Shown: positions 44,404 to 56,289, counted from the first letter of the stretch. The stretch: 64,000 bases of DNA from Dryocosmus kuriphilus (GCA_038277395.1 CM076197.1:78787951-78851950); one strand, 5' to 3'. Program-made: numbers and translations. The notes: generated from the sequence alone by a model not told the origin.

Positions 44404-45000
44404 CTAATCGCGATATACCTCCAGACAGCCAATGTCAAGGTGAGTGCGATGCTGATGGTATGCAAAATATTGGCAAAGTGCATGTGAAATAAGACAAAGA
44501 CTGCCCATCCGTAAGGGAACATCTTATGTTCCGGAAGAACGAGGTACACATAAATAGCAAATGGAATATATTCCACCATTACCAGCATGTCTGCACTTGC
44601 TAGACCAGTGAGAATCCTGTTAATGGGGGCAACCGCCATGTCCTTTCGGGTCAGTACCACAATGTTCAAAATATTAGCCGCTGTTCCAAATATACACACA
44701 ACAAGTGCCACATAGCCATGTAGGGCCTTGTAGGAAATTGCCAGATCTCTTGCCAACCCATTACAATAACAATCGGTGTCGATTGTCCCAATATCCTCAC
44801 TGTTTTCGTTTGCATAACCCAGGTTCGTCATGTAGTCAATATCCTCATCTGTTATATTGAATTTTCGGAAAATCTCAGTATAATTTTTCACCCGATACAT
44901 CATGGAAACACTGTTCATCAATAATCTTAGATGCGCGGAGACAGATGAATTTTGGTTCTTGATGTTGGACAAGTCGTAGTTAGAATTCACGTGAGAGTTT
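44404..45000 (-). CDS. GPCR exon, myosuppressin/FMRFamide-receptor type (partial gene)
   Basis: This exon of a class A receptor encodes the extracellular N-terminus and membrane segments 1-3. The N-terminal part has three possible N-glycosylation sites (NSS, NYT, NIT). Segment 1 is HGYVALVVCIFGTAANILN, segment 2 contains LASADMLVM with the conserved Asp, and segment 3 runs to LTLAVWRYIAI, where WRY replaces the usual DRY, as in myosuppressin-type receptors. A good acceptor (TTTCAG) lies directly above 45000 and a donor (GTGAGT) directly below 44404, so this is an internal exon or the first coding one. If translation starts here, ATG at 44918-44916 is the first Met; GTG at 44990 is not a likely start. 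The Cys usual before segment 3 is Val here (WAVFVLFH). Segments 4-7 were not found in the window; they may lie to the left, beyond a long intron. It is the only clear host coding sequence. Confidence 0.8.
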
Positions 45001-45022
45001 CTGAAACTTTTGAAAAAAATAC
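45001..45022 (-). promoter_or_regulatory. 3' splice site (acceptor) of the GPCR exon
   Basis: The minus strand reads TTTTTTTCAAAAGTTTCAG before the exon. This is a pyrimidine-rich tract and AG acceptor that fits an upstream exon at higher coordinates. Confidence 0.65.
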
Positions 45023-47417
45023 TTCTCTTTTATATTGGGATTTTTCATATTTTTTACCTAAATTTATATATCCTCTTTGCGATATATTTTTCCAGTCAGT
45101 TTAACACCCCAAATACATTATTTCTCCGTGTTGCTCTTATCAGTATCATAAATTTCGTTGCTATCTTAATCATAATATTTTATATAATTTAAGGGAGAGA
45201 AATTTATGCGAAATATGTTACTATTCATTTTCTATTACTGTATATGACGCATATTTTAAAATTAGGACAAAACTGAGACTAAAACAAAAATGAATAAAAA
45301 CTTCAAAAATGAGTAAAAAAAGTTGAACACAGAATCCGAAAAAAAAATTGGAAAAGGTATAGAATTTGAAAAAAGTTCCTGGAATTTTTTTTATTTACAG
45401 GTATTTTTGAAAATGAAAACTTTATATCTATCACACAAAATTTTGCAATTTTGAATCTGTTTGGCTTTAATTTTTTTCAAAGTACTGCAATTACAATTGA
45501 AATTGTATAATTTTGAGAATATAAAATACAAATTTTTTCAGTTTTTAAAAATGAGTTTGAAATATTAAATTTAAAACACACTTTTAACTTCAAATTTACT
45601 CAGCTTTGGATAAAAGAATTTTGAGTTTTGAATGCATCATTCATTTTTTAAGATTTGAATTTGAACTTTTGAATTTTAAATGTCCAAGTTTGAAATTGTA
45701 AAAATTTGGTCAACACCCACTAATGGTCCTAACCAGACCGCGCGAACTGACAATGTAGTAATTAAATAAATAAAGAATTAAATAAATTTGAAAAGTTTAG
45801 AATAAAAAATGTAGGTTTTTAATTTTTAATTCAAATTTTATAACTAAAAAATTGAAATTATTCAATGTTGAATGCTGTATTTTGAAGGCTTTGAAATTAA
45901 ACCTATTTATCTTGTAAGGTTAACAATATAATTAATAATAATTTAATAATAATAATAAATCATATAAAATTAACTAGTTGCTCAAATCCTTTTACATTTC
46001 CACTGATTAATAATTGTGCAAGAGCTTGCGATGAAATTGGATTGGACCATCTCAATTCTACCTTTAATTACAGGTCGGCATTTTTTTAAATTACCGATTG
46101 ATGAGACTTCTTCATCAAATTCAAGGTTGCGTCTTCAGCGTGCCACGTATTAGGTATGACGTGATGTTCACCATAAGTAAAGAAAGAATTGGGTTTCTTT
46201 TTATCAAAGATGACGTGTCTGTTGAGTTTCTTTGTTTGTTTCTTACAGTTTGTGCCCTTGCTCAATCATAGGACAAAATGGGTTCAAACACAAGAAGAGA
46301 GAGCATTTTTGTTTTCTTTTTCTTTTATTCTTTTATTGAACTAGAGACTTTTGTATGCACTGAGAAAAGCAGCACTTCAGTTTATCCAAGATTGATCGGC
46401 CAACAGTCCCTTAAACTCAGCAAGTGATTTCCGAGGCTCTGCAAGAGAAAAAATTTCGAAACTTTTGATAAATGTTATTGGAGTTCTGTGGAAGTTTTAT
46501 TACAGTTATTTAAGTTGTCTGGAAAAAAGGTTCCATAAGTTTGTTATTGACCATAACTTATACGAGTATGTTTGAGTAAAACAGATTATATGCAATTGTG
46601 TCCATGGGAAGTAAACATTTAATTAAAAATGTAATAACAGTTTTTGGCAAAGCTAAATATTTTAACCTATCAAAAGTGAAAATCGAAATAAAGCCTCTTT
46701 ATAAAAAACTTTTTCAAATGTATATCCTTTCGTCAGTGGATCTTTTCCATTTGTTTTATTGATTAAATAAATGGAAAATAAATAAAAGTTACGAGAGTCA
46801 ATCTGGATGTTTGATATTGACATTAAGCCCCCTATAGTTTTTTCAAGTATCAAAAAGTAAAGAAGAGCCGAGGCGAGGGATCGAATTGAATGTAGAAACG
46901 TGTGCAAACGAACAAATTGTGTTTTCGGATTTTGTAAAGGGGACAACTGACAAAAACTGAGGATTAGTCTTCATACATGCAAATTTTTAAGCTTTTTATA
47001 TTTATATTTTTAATATTAACAAATTTTTCTTATAAAAATAGACTTACTTTTGAGTAAAAATCTAAAAATCCGTTCGTGCTTAGGGGCTATTCTCATGTTC
47101 TGAGATCATCTCTCAGGGAGTGATCGATGGATATTAGATGATAGCAGTTCCGGACACCCGAAGCTTTGAGGGTATATTAACACTACTGAAATTGGATTCA
47201 AATAATAATGGAGGCTCCGGATATAAAAAGGAGATAAAGCATTATTTCGCTGAGAGTGCATAAAGTGGCTGAACATTGTTGAAGACGATTACGAATTCAG
47301 TCTCAGCAGATGCTTTTTTTCCCTCAGAAATCTTCTCTGAATGAAAATGTAACGTGAGATTTTCGGATTTATTTTTAAATGTTTATTTTTCAAGACTTAC
47401 ATTCGCAGATAGTTATA
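45023..47417. other. AT-rich non-coding, possibly intron
   Basis: 45260-45960 is low-complexity sequence made of TTTGAATTTT/AAAATTTGAA words. The rest shows no gene. If the GPCR has upstream exons, part of this is intron. No promoter could be placed. Confidence 0.4.
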
Positions 47418-47579
47418 AGGGAGAGTACCCTGAACTGGATAAGAGAAATTTTGACTTCCTAATACTTAAAAATTTTAAGCAAAAAGGAAGACTATTACGT
47501 AAAAAAACTGAAGGCAAAGCATTCGTTTTTAAAATAACACAGGCATCGTAACATAGATTAAATCAGACATGTGCCCATA

Positions 47580-50330
47580 ACACAGCCCCACAAAAAAAAA
47601 ATCGTTTTTCGGGGCCGAAGGTGAGACCATGTTTACTATATGTTTTTGGGGTCGCTTAATCTGAATCCGAGGTCCAAAAAAACCCTATCACGTCAGGGTT
47701 CTGACATAATCTCAAAAAAACTCAAAAAAAATTATCGAGTCCAGGGGTCAGACCAGGTTTTTTTTATATGTTTTTGGGGTCACTGAATCGGAATCTGAGG
47801 TCTAAAATACCCCAGCATGTCATAATTTCGACATAACCTTCAAAATACCGCGTAATCTAAGCCATTTAACGCTTCAACGTTTTCACTTTAGCCGTATATT
47901 AAACAAAAATCAGTTCAACTCATAAACCCTATTTACTCTACAAAACAAAGGATTATAGGACCGTTGGCATTAGCGCTACCCGATGTACACCGCGAGGAGG
48001 TTGCACGAACGGATTTTTTACATCATATAGCATTTAAAAGGGCTTTTCGCAAAAATGAAATAGACGATCTAAAAATCGGACTCATAAATTAAATTTTAGA
48101 CTCTTTTTTGTAACTATAGCGGCTTCTTTTCTCATCAAAAGATCTATGCAGTGATTTACGCTTTCTCTGTTCTTTACATATTTTCATCCCACCCTCCTTG
48201 ATATCGAGTTTCCATGACTTTTATATCACGGTGAAAGCGTTCGCCTTGCTCTTCACTAAAATCACCAAGATTATCTGGAAATTTGTCTAGATGTGCATGC
48301 AAGAAATGTAACTTCAAATTCATTAGGCATCCTAGTTTTCTAAAATCTTCAACCATTTTGGCGACAATCTGTTCATACTTTGGACTTTTGTTATTTCAAA
48401 AAAAGTTCTGTGCCACATCTTTAAAAACTAAGCCAGGCTGCGAATTTGTGGTCCGCCGAATACTCCTTCTTTCAACTTAGCCTCAGAAACTTTCGGAAAT
48501 TTGAATTGAAGGTATTGAAAACATGCCCCTGATTTATCAAGGGCTTTGACGAATTGTTTCACGAGACCAAGCTTTATATGCAACGGAGGAATGAGAATTT
48601 TAGATGGATCCACAAGAGACTCATTGATGATGTTATTAGAACCTGGAGTTAGCGATGATCTCACTGGCCAATGTTTCGTCTTGCTGTAGTGATTTTCTCT
48701 ATTTCTACTATCCTACAAACACAAATTGCAAGGATATTTAGTGAATCCTGACTGTTGTCTAAGCAGCGTGGTTATTATTTTCCAATCTCGGCATATTAGC
48801 CATAAATGCTTTTCATACTGAATTTTCTGTAAAAGTATTTGCATATTCGTATATTTCTCTTCCATGACAGTTGACTGATGAGCAATCGGTACAGGAGCAT
48901 AAACGTTCGTGTTTTGAAGTAAGACCGCCTTTATATTTCGTCTCGAAGAGTCTATAAAGAGTCGACAATCGGAAGCGTTGTAAGAATTCTCTTTCAGCTG
49001 ACTTATGAGACCCTGACATCGGTACAAAATACTAAAGATAAATCTTCTTCCTTCACAAAAAATTTACGGAATTCAAAGTTTCGGTTTCGATAAGTGGAAA
49101 CTTTTGTTTTTAGGTTTTAGAAGATTTTTCATTTGCAGAAATGAAGCCAAAACCTCCGAACCATCTTTTGGTAAACCTAAGTCTCTAACGAGATCATTTA
49201 ACTCAAACTGGGATCCCAATAAAGAAACTGAAGATACTTTTTCATTTGACGTGTACTCTAAGCCAGTACTATCGTTTTCGTCGCTTGAAAATCACTTTCT
49301 TTATCTAGCTCTCCAGATTCGATATCTTCAGTAACAAGATCAATATTGGGTTCGCATTTAACTTGATCAACTATAACGAGAGCCGTCATTGATGGTGCAT
49401 TCTTATATACAAATTTTTTTCTGTTTTTTTGTGTTGATGCCTTTAATATCATTTAAGCAGAAGTAACAGCTCTCTGTGCTACTAGATTTTCTCCAAATTG
49501 CAGGTGTGATGAATTTCATGTTCTCTTTATTTTGTTCCGCCTCAGTCCTTCCATCAATACAGCATCTTTCTGCACGAGTTACAAATGACACGCGGAAGCC
49601 ATCTATTATGTTGATCAATTTTTGAAATAAAAATTTCTTCCTATAAATTGCAAATACTATCGCCAATCATTTTTTTGCCAAGATTTCACTTCATACTTGG
49701 AACAAACGTAACAAAAATTGTCATGATTCACATGACAATCATGTGATTGCGAAATCTCGGGTCGCTTTCTTGTACCATTCAATTCTACATTAGCCAAGTC
49801 ACGAACTAATGTTAAATTGCAGTCGCTTGATGACCCTGACCAGCCGCCGATACTGAGGATCCAACTCTCTGCATCGTAAAAAAGATGTACGCTTTCGTCT
49901 GCCTGCCATGAGGGAATCAAAGTCGTACACTCTCACTTGTGAGAGTCCAGATTCGTACGCCGCCCGTCGTGAATTTCGTGCACCTCCGTCCCTTGAGTAG
50001 ACTCCCTCACTCCGTTGACCGCCGTCACCACGATCACCAGATAAGTCGGATGAATAAGTTTCACGAGTTTCTTTGAAAATCGAAACCCTGACATGCTGGA
50101 CTTTTTTATAATACGGATTCGGATTCAGCGACCCCAAAAACATACAGTAAAAATGGTTTTGACCTCCAGACTAAAAAAATTTTTTTATGAGGTTTTTTGA
50201 GGTTATGTCACAACCCTACGTGCTGGGGTTTTTTCGAACTCGGATTCGAATTCAGCGGCCCCAAAAACATATAGTAAAACATGGTCTGACCTTCGGGCCC
50301 GAAAAACAATTTTTTTTTATGGGGCTGTGT
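47580..50330 (-). mobile_element. 2.75 kb TIR transposon inserted in copy B
   Basis: The ends ACACAGCCCCA (47580) and TGGGGCTGTGT (to 50330) are inverted. They extend inward for about 250 bp with TTTTTCGGGGCCGAAGGT, CATATGTTTTTGGGGTCGC-like and ATTCAGCGGCCCC words. Each inverted repeat holds two tandem subunits of about 125 bp (landmark TATATGTTTTTGGGGTC). A decayed protein gene lies on the minus strand between them. The empty site is seen in copy A, but a clean target duplication is not obvious. Confidence 0.85.
48130..49920 (-). pseudogene. decayed transposon protein of a widespread unnamed insect family
   Basis: Reading downward on the minus strand, pieces in several frames follow one another: CYFCLNDIKGI (about 49460), FELNDLVRDLG (about 49195), DCRLFIDSSRRNIKAVLLQN (about 48960), LICRDWKIITTLLRQQSG, TKYPCNLCL (about 48720), PPLHIKLGLVKQFVKALDKS (about 48560), SEAKLKEGVFGGPQIR, and LHFLHAHLDKFPDNLGDFSE-EQGERFHRDIKVME (about 48280-48200). 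From memory, this order of motifs occurs in many repeated, uncharacterised insect proteins with forms such as KIHFLHSHLDFFP and GERFHQDI. The separated Asp residues and the central position between TIRs suggest a transposase, but I cannot name the superfamily. Many stops and frameshifts make it inactive. Confidence 0.7.
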
Positions 50331-50798
50331 AATTAATCTTTTTCAGAACCAGTGCACTCTTATCCAGATGAGGGTCTTGGACCTCGATCTGGATAATCGT
50401 TTTTTACAGTAGTCACAGTGATAAATAACTAAATAACTAAAATAATTGCTAAACAAGAATTCAGCACTATTACCTTGTAATGCTTTTCTATTAAATATAA
50501 ACAATATTTTTAATTATTTTGTCAAAAATACGTTGGCTCCAACCTCTGCCGTATTTACCATTATTATTAGGTAGAAAGGTTGGTATAAGTATAAGTTGGT
50601 ATAACTTCATTTGTTTCTGACTTTTTGGTTCGTAACACTCAGTTGTACCAAGATATAAAAAAATCCCTTCAGCATACAAATCTAACTTTTCACGAATTAT
50701 CCAGATCGGGACAATGACACTGCTAATAAAAACATTTTAATTACGTTGTTCCTCAGAATTGAAAGACTCCTTCTGTGGAAATTTTTAAAGTTAGGTAC

Positions 50799-50917
50799 TT
50801 ATACCCATGTAAGGGTTTTTCTATAGTAAAAAGCATGTAACTTTAACATGTTCGTAAGATTTGTCTGGACCCCCCCGCCCCCCCCCCCCCCCCAAACCCT
50901 TACATAATTTGGGTATA
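50799..50917. mobile_element. small poly-C MITE nested in copy B
   Basis: TATACCCATGTAAGGGTTT at the left is inverted as AAACCCTTACATAATTTGGGTATA at the right. Between them is a poly-C run of about 24 bases with one G. Copy A lacks this segment, which shows that it is an insertion. Confidence 0.75.
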
Positions 50918-51218
50918 GTCCTTTAAGTTCCTGCGAATACAATGAACAAGAAAAAAACAATTCAAAACAATTATATCTCAGTAAAAATTGAAAAATTACC
51001 AGAGGATAAAAGTTACTTCGTCAAGCAGAAAAACACATTTTTTAAACATTTTTTTAATTTAATAACCGACAAGTCAGTGGGTAAACAGATTATGCTACAA
51101 TGTCTTTTGGTAATTTTACTTAAAAAAAATACTACACTTTGATTAATTCTAATACAATGTTATTTTTTATAACGCATTATTCAGTTAAGGAACCTATCCA
51201 GTTGAGGGTACTCTCTCC

Positions 51219-52102
51219 TATACTTTTCTAAATTAATTAACTATCTTATTATTGTACCCTATAGTACAATGAATAATGAAATACGTAATTTTCTCCTCTA
51301 CAATTATTAAGCTATACTGATCGTAAATCCTGTCATTTTATCATATATGATTCACTGATGAAGTTAGTAAGCTTTACGGGGGCCCATAAATACAACTTAA
51401 TCACGGTCTTTAGTATTATTAAATACATATGAAGAGATATTCATCAGAACTAAGAGCTTAGGCAATAACACTTAAGAACGGATTACTTCCATTATTTTAT
51501 TCTATTTTTTTATTAAAGAAAAGGAATGAATTTTAGGGCTAATTTTTTGGAATCATAAAACATTGAGAAGCAGGTACGAAAAACGTTGTCAAAAACTTTT
51601 ATTAGAATGAAGAAATGGATCAAAATTATTTCGAAAATACTGCATTTTTTAACAAACTAAGATTATTAAAAATTGGTGGTAAAAAAAAATTATCTAAAAT
51701 AATCTTTCTCCATTTTAATAAAAGAAATGAAAGTATTGTTACGACAAAAGTTTTTGAAGGGTTTTAAAAAGTCCTTAATGTTATATAAAATATCATTGTA
51801 CATGGATACACTTTTTATCAATTAAAGTAAGAAATTACATTTTCACTTGAATGTAAAACTCATAAACGCTGAAAGCGGAAGCAATGTACTTCATATCGTA
51901 AAATCTTTTGCTTCTGTTCCATTAATTTACGAAAAAACTCATTCCTTTTTGCATTCTTTTGCTCTCGAACCCTTGTTTAAATAAATTTTTAATTATTTTA
52001 TACCCACAAAAATTTCTTTTTTTCGTAATTTGTTGTCACTTTAAAAACTTAGAAAAATGTTTAATAACGAAGATGAAATACTTAAAAATAAGGGGGGAGT
52101 AA
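51219..52102. other. AT-rich, non-coding
   Basis: No gene is seen. The words TTTTCTTTATTAAAA and AAAACTTTT-GAAG recur loosely. Confidence 0.35.
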
Positions 52103-52612
52103 TTATGATATCCGTGGCGACAAAGTTTAAATGTGGATTCCTATACGATTTTTGCGAGAAACACGAATCTGAACATTTTAAATCGATATCTCGAATAATT
52201 TTTGAGATATCGATATTTAAAAAAAATATATGTAAACTTTTGACTATGGATTTCGATGAGGTTTTTTGCGAGAAAAATTTTTTAAATCGACATCTTAAAT
52301 GTTTTTCGAGATATCATTTTTTTCTGTTAAATTAAATAATCGAAATAATGCAGAACTCACCCCTATCACTTTCCAAAACGAGTCATGGGGGACGGGAAAG
52401 CTCCCCTGTGGTTGGTCACAAAAGTAAGGTCATATTCCTACCCTTTTTCCAAAACACTTCGTGGGGGGGGGTGTGGGGGGGGGCAGGAAGGCAGGATATC
52501 TCGAAAAAAAATATTGGAGATATCGATTTAAAAATTGTTAGATTCGTGTTTCTCGCAAAAAGTCATATAGGAATCCGCATTAGAACATTGTCGCCATGGA
52601 TGATCGTGATTG
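52103..52612. mobile_element. ~510 bp element with ~105 bp inverted repeats
   Basis: The left arm (52103-52210) has GGCGACAAAG, GGATTCCTATACGATTTTTGC and GAGAAACACGAATCT. The right arm (52497-52612) has the inverse words (AGATTCGTGTTTCTCGC, TCATATAGGAATCC, TTGTCGCCAT). AAATCGATATCTCGA-type words repeat inside each arm. The centre carries G runs (52466-52485). No real ORF is present; the two short plus-strand ORFs (52057-52335, 52348-52632) overlap the repeats. Confidence 0.7.
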
Positions 52613-53647
52613 TTCCAAAAATAATATTGTAGTGGAAAGCAAATTTATTTAGATCAAAAGATGTATCCAGTTTGAATATATATTGTCTTTACATTGTTTA
52701 AAGTAAATAGTTTCTAAGCTAGAGCCAGGTGCTTTGAATTGATGTTTAAGTTTGTAATTTGAAGAGCAAAGAGCAAACTTCAGTTTATAGTATTCTCTCA
52801 GCTTTGGTTAGAGACAAAGGCAAGTGGAGAGAAATTTGGTTCAAGGGTTAATTTTCCTAAAGTTCCTGGATTTCGAACAGTCAGAATTTGTGCGACGATA
52901 CAGAAAGTGAACCGAAAGATGAATTTTATGAAACGTGAAAATTTCGCCAAAATAAAAATACGTTTTTGTGACGTAGGCCAATGTTAATCTATTTTCAAAA
53001 AAGGGTAATAATAACAAAAATCTTGAAGAAATTGATGAAAAGATAACAAATATGTAGGTCCTTCATTAAGAATCTTTCAATTGATGAATAAAACTTAAAT
53101 CTATATTTTAATGCTGTCTTGCAGATATGTACTTTATGCGTTTTGTTTATCGTATAAGAGATGACGAAAGCAAACCTTGAACGAGCTTACTATTGTTTTA
53201 TAGAGCTGTAAAATTTGGATGAGCTGCGACAACTACCAACTGCACTTCTGCATTTATAGTGGTTGTAATGGAGTTACATCGAAAAGAAACAAGTACAGTT
53301 TCTTCAAAATGACAAGGCTGACTATTTATATCACAAATTTAGATATATAACTATTTTTCTCTATTTACCACAAAAATGGATTTTTTTTAAAAGATTGTTT
53401 TAAAAAATATATTTTTCAGTTGCAGATTTTTTCTAATATTTTTTTAATAAAATTAAATATGTACAAAAATGCCAGAAAAATGTAATTTAAAAAATGTAAG
53501 TTTATTACAAATACAAAATATAAGTTATTTGAAGAAAAAGTTGACTTTAATCGTAACCAGAATATTTCTTTCCTGGAAGCAAGTACGCTGAATGCGATTC
53601 ACGCGCTAGGGGATTAAAGAGATCTTCATGGTCGAAATGCAATTAGC
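52613..53647. other. AT-rich, non-coding
   Basis: No gene or clear repeat is recognised. Confidence 0.35.
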
Positions 53648-55569
53648 TTCTCTGTTGCAAACGCAGTAATAACTTCTATCAGTATAACTTCTTGTCGGGT
53701 GGTTATGTGAACTTAAAGAACACATTAATGTCAAGCACATTTTCTAATCACGTGTTATTTAAGATAGCAAATGGGGGAAATTATTCTTAATTAAACTTTT
53801 GTCGGAATCCTACTCCTTTCTTAATTCATCATTAAACTACGTTTCAAATTTTTTGCTCATAATAAGGACTTAAAATCATGTTTTTCTGTGATTAAAAAGT
53901 GTATATCAAATCTTTAAAACGAGGCAGGGCCCTCTCTGGTTGAAGAATAGAAAAGAGAGGAGGCGAGGGGCGGCGGTTGTAAATTTTTAAAAAAAAATAC
54001 ATAACAATTAGGGATAAGACATGTATAAAAGTAAGGTGAAAAGGGGGAGGGGCTTGGTATGTGAGAAGCGAGACAGGACAATGTGAAGGAGGGAAAGAGC
54101 AGGATTGCAAGGAATTGATAGGGGGAGATGCAAAGTTGGGAGGAAGAATAGATGGCTAGATGTAGAAGAGGGTTGGCAGGAGGAAGGGATGAAGAGGGAA
54201 GGTTGGGTATCGAAAGAGGACGGTGGGACTGGGGACGGGGGATAATGAAGGGATAGAGAGCGTGGGAAGGGCCCAGATAGGGAGGAGGGAGTAAAATAGG
54301 CAAATTCATTCTCTGTTGCAAAGGCAGTAATTACTTCTATCAGTATAAACATCTAGTCGGGTGGTTAAAAACAGTAAAGAAATCACATTAATGTCAAGGC
54401 GCATTTCTACAATCACGGTTATTTAAGATACCAAATGAAACCAATTCTTAATTTAAACTTTTGTTCGAATACTTCCTTATTTTAATTCATCATTAAAATA
54501 TGTTCTAATTTTTGTTCGATAATAAGCTTAAAATCCATGTTTTCTATGAAAAAATAAAAAGTGTATATCAAAATCTTTAAAACGAGGATAACAGGGCCCC
54601 TGTCATAAAAGAAGAATAGAAAAGAGAGAGGCGAAGGGGCGGCGTAAATTTAAAAAAAAAGAAGCATAGCAATTAGGGATAAGGGATGTAAAAACAGAAG
54701 AAGTGAAAAGGGGAAGGGCTTGGTTGAGTTCAAGCGGAAAAAGGACAATGAAGGAGAGGAAAGAGCAGGATTTGCAAGGAACTGATAGGGGAGAGATGCA
54801 AAGTACGGGAGGAAGGAATAGATGCTTAGAAAGAGGGATGGGCTGGAGGAAGGATGAAAGACTGGGAAGGTTGGGTATCGGAAGTGAGGAGTGGGATATG
54901 GGACGGGGGATAATGAAGGGATTATCGACAGTGGGAAGGGCCAGGATAAAGGGAGGGGGAGTAAAATAGGCAATTTCTTCTCTGTTGCAAAGTGCAGTAA
55001 TTACTTCTATCAGTATAACATCTAGTCGGCGATGGTTATGAACTTAAAGAACACAATTAATGTCCCCCCCCAAGCGCATTTCTAATCACGGAGTAATTTA
55101 AGATACCCAATGAGAAATTATTCTTAATTTAAACTTATTGTCGGAATACTTCTTTTTTTAATTCATCATTAAACTATGTTCATAATTTTTGTTCATAATA
55201 AGGACTTAAAATCATGTTTTTCTATGATTAAAAAGTGTATATCAAATCTTTAAAACGAGGCAGGGCCCAGTCCTGGTTGAAGAATAGTCAACACACACAA
55301 AGAGAGAGGCGAGGGGTGGCGTGTAAATTAAAAAAAAAGAAAAAAATGCATAGCAGATTAGGGATAAGGGATGTATAAAAAGAAGGTGAAAAGGGGAAGG
55401 GGCTTGGTTGAGAGAAGCGAAAAACGGACAATGAGGAGAGGAAAGAGCAGGATTTTGCAAGGACCTGACTAGGGGGAGATGCAAAGTCGGGAGAAGAATA
55501 GAATGCTTAGGAAGAGGTTGGCTGGAGGAAGGGATGAAGAGAGAAGGGTTGGGTATCGGAAGAGGAGTG
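53648..55569. repeat. ~665 bp satellite, three units, cut by a gap
   Basis: TTCTCTGTTGCAAA starts units at 53648, 54309 and 54978 (periods 661 and 669). The first half of each unit is AT-rich (CTTCTATCAGTATAAC, AATTCATCATTAAA, AAAAGTGTATATCAAA). The second half is strongly purine-rich on the plus strand (GAAGGGATAATGAAGGG, GGGAGATGCAAAG). Copies differ by many small indels. The serine/proline-rich minus-strand ORFs come from the purine-rich half. Confidence 0.9.
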
Positions 55570-56069
55570 NNNNNNNNNNNNNNNNNNNNNNNNNNNNNNN
55601 NNNNNNNNNNNNNNNNNNNNNNNNNNNNNNNNNNNNNNNNNNNNNNNNNNNNNNNNNNNNNNNNNNNNNNNNNNNNNNNNNNNNNNNNNNNNNNNNNNNN
55701 NNNNNNNNNNNNNNNNNNNNNNNNNNNNNNNNNNNNNNNNNNNNNNNNNNNNNNNNNNNNNNNNNNNNNNNNNNNNNNNNNNNNNNNNNNNNNNNNNNNN
55801 NNNNNNNNNNNNNNNNNNNNNNNNNNNNNNNNNNNNNNNNNNNNNNNNNNNNNNNNNNNNNNNNNNNNNNNNNNNNNNNNNNNNNNNNNNNNNNNNNNNN
55901 NNNNNNNNNNNNNNNNNNNNNNNNNNNNNNNNNNNNNNNNNNNNNNNNNNNNNNNNNNNNNNNNNNNNNNNNNNNNNNNNNNNNNNNNNNNNNNNNNNNN
56001 NNNNNNNNNNNNNNNNNNNNNNNNNNNNNNNNNNNNNNNNNNNNNNNNNNNNNNNNNNNNNNNNNNNNN
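55570..56069. other. assembly gap (500 N)
   Basis: Exactly 500 N. The missing part of the 5' LTR of the downstream gypsy element alone should be about 740-780 bp, so the stated gap length is not real. Confidence 1.
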
Positions 56070-56283
56070 CCTTGTGGTGAAGTGCACGACTCGCTTTTGG
56101 ATTATAATCTTATTAATAACTCAATGTTGTGATAATAAATCAATGTGTGTGTGTGTAAATTCTGTGTTCACCTTGAATCTACCGCCAATTTCCCGAGTTT
56201 CCAGGTCTGCTGTTTTTAACAGCTAAAAACGGCAACGTCCCGCCATCTTTGGGGAACAGTTTTTATAATTTCCCGACGTGACA
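56070..56283 (+). repeat. 5' LTR, 3' portion only
   Basis: It aligns with 63813-64000 of the 3' LTR and ends GACGTGACA. It contains TGATAATAAATCAATG (polyadenylation-type signal) and a (GT)n run. The remainder is lost in the gap. Confidence 0.9.
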
Positions 56284-56289
56284 TTTAAT

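Larger units (their letters stand above)
47418..51218. mobile_element. TIR element (copy B) interrupted by a 2.75 kb transposon
   Basis: It is bounded by TA|AGGGAGAGTACCCTGAACTGG on the left and CCAGTTGAGGGTACTCTCTCC|TA on the right. The outer pieces, 47418-47579 and 50331-51218, align with copy A at 42706-43528. The break falls after ACATAGATTAAATCAGACATG and resumes at TTTTTCAGAACCAGTGCACT. A second small insertion lies at 50799-50917. Confidence 0.8.

Noticed and set aside
44988..44990. GTG as the start codon of the receptor
   Set aside because: A good splice acceptor lies ten bases upstream and the frame is open to it. Eukaryotic initiation at GTG is unlikely.
53892..54973. Ser/Pro-rich secreted-looking proteins on the minus strand
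   Set aside because: They arise from the purine-rich half of the satellite and recur with frame changes in each unit.
55242..56226. ORFs across the second N run
   Set aside because: They are made of gap sequence plus satellite and LTR fragments.
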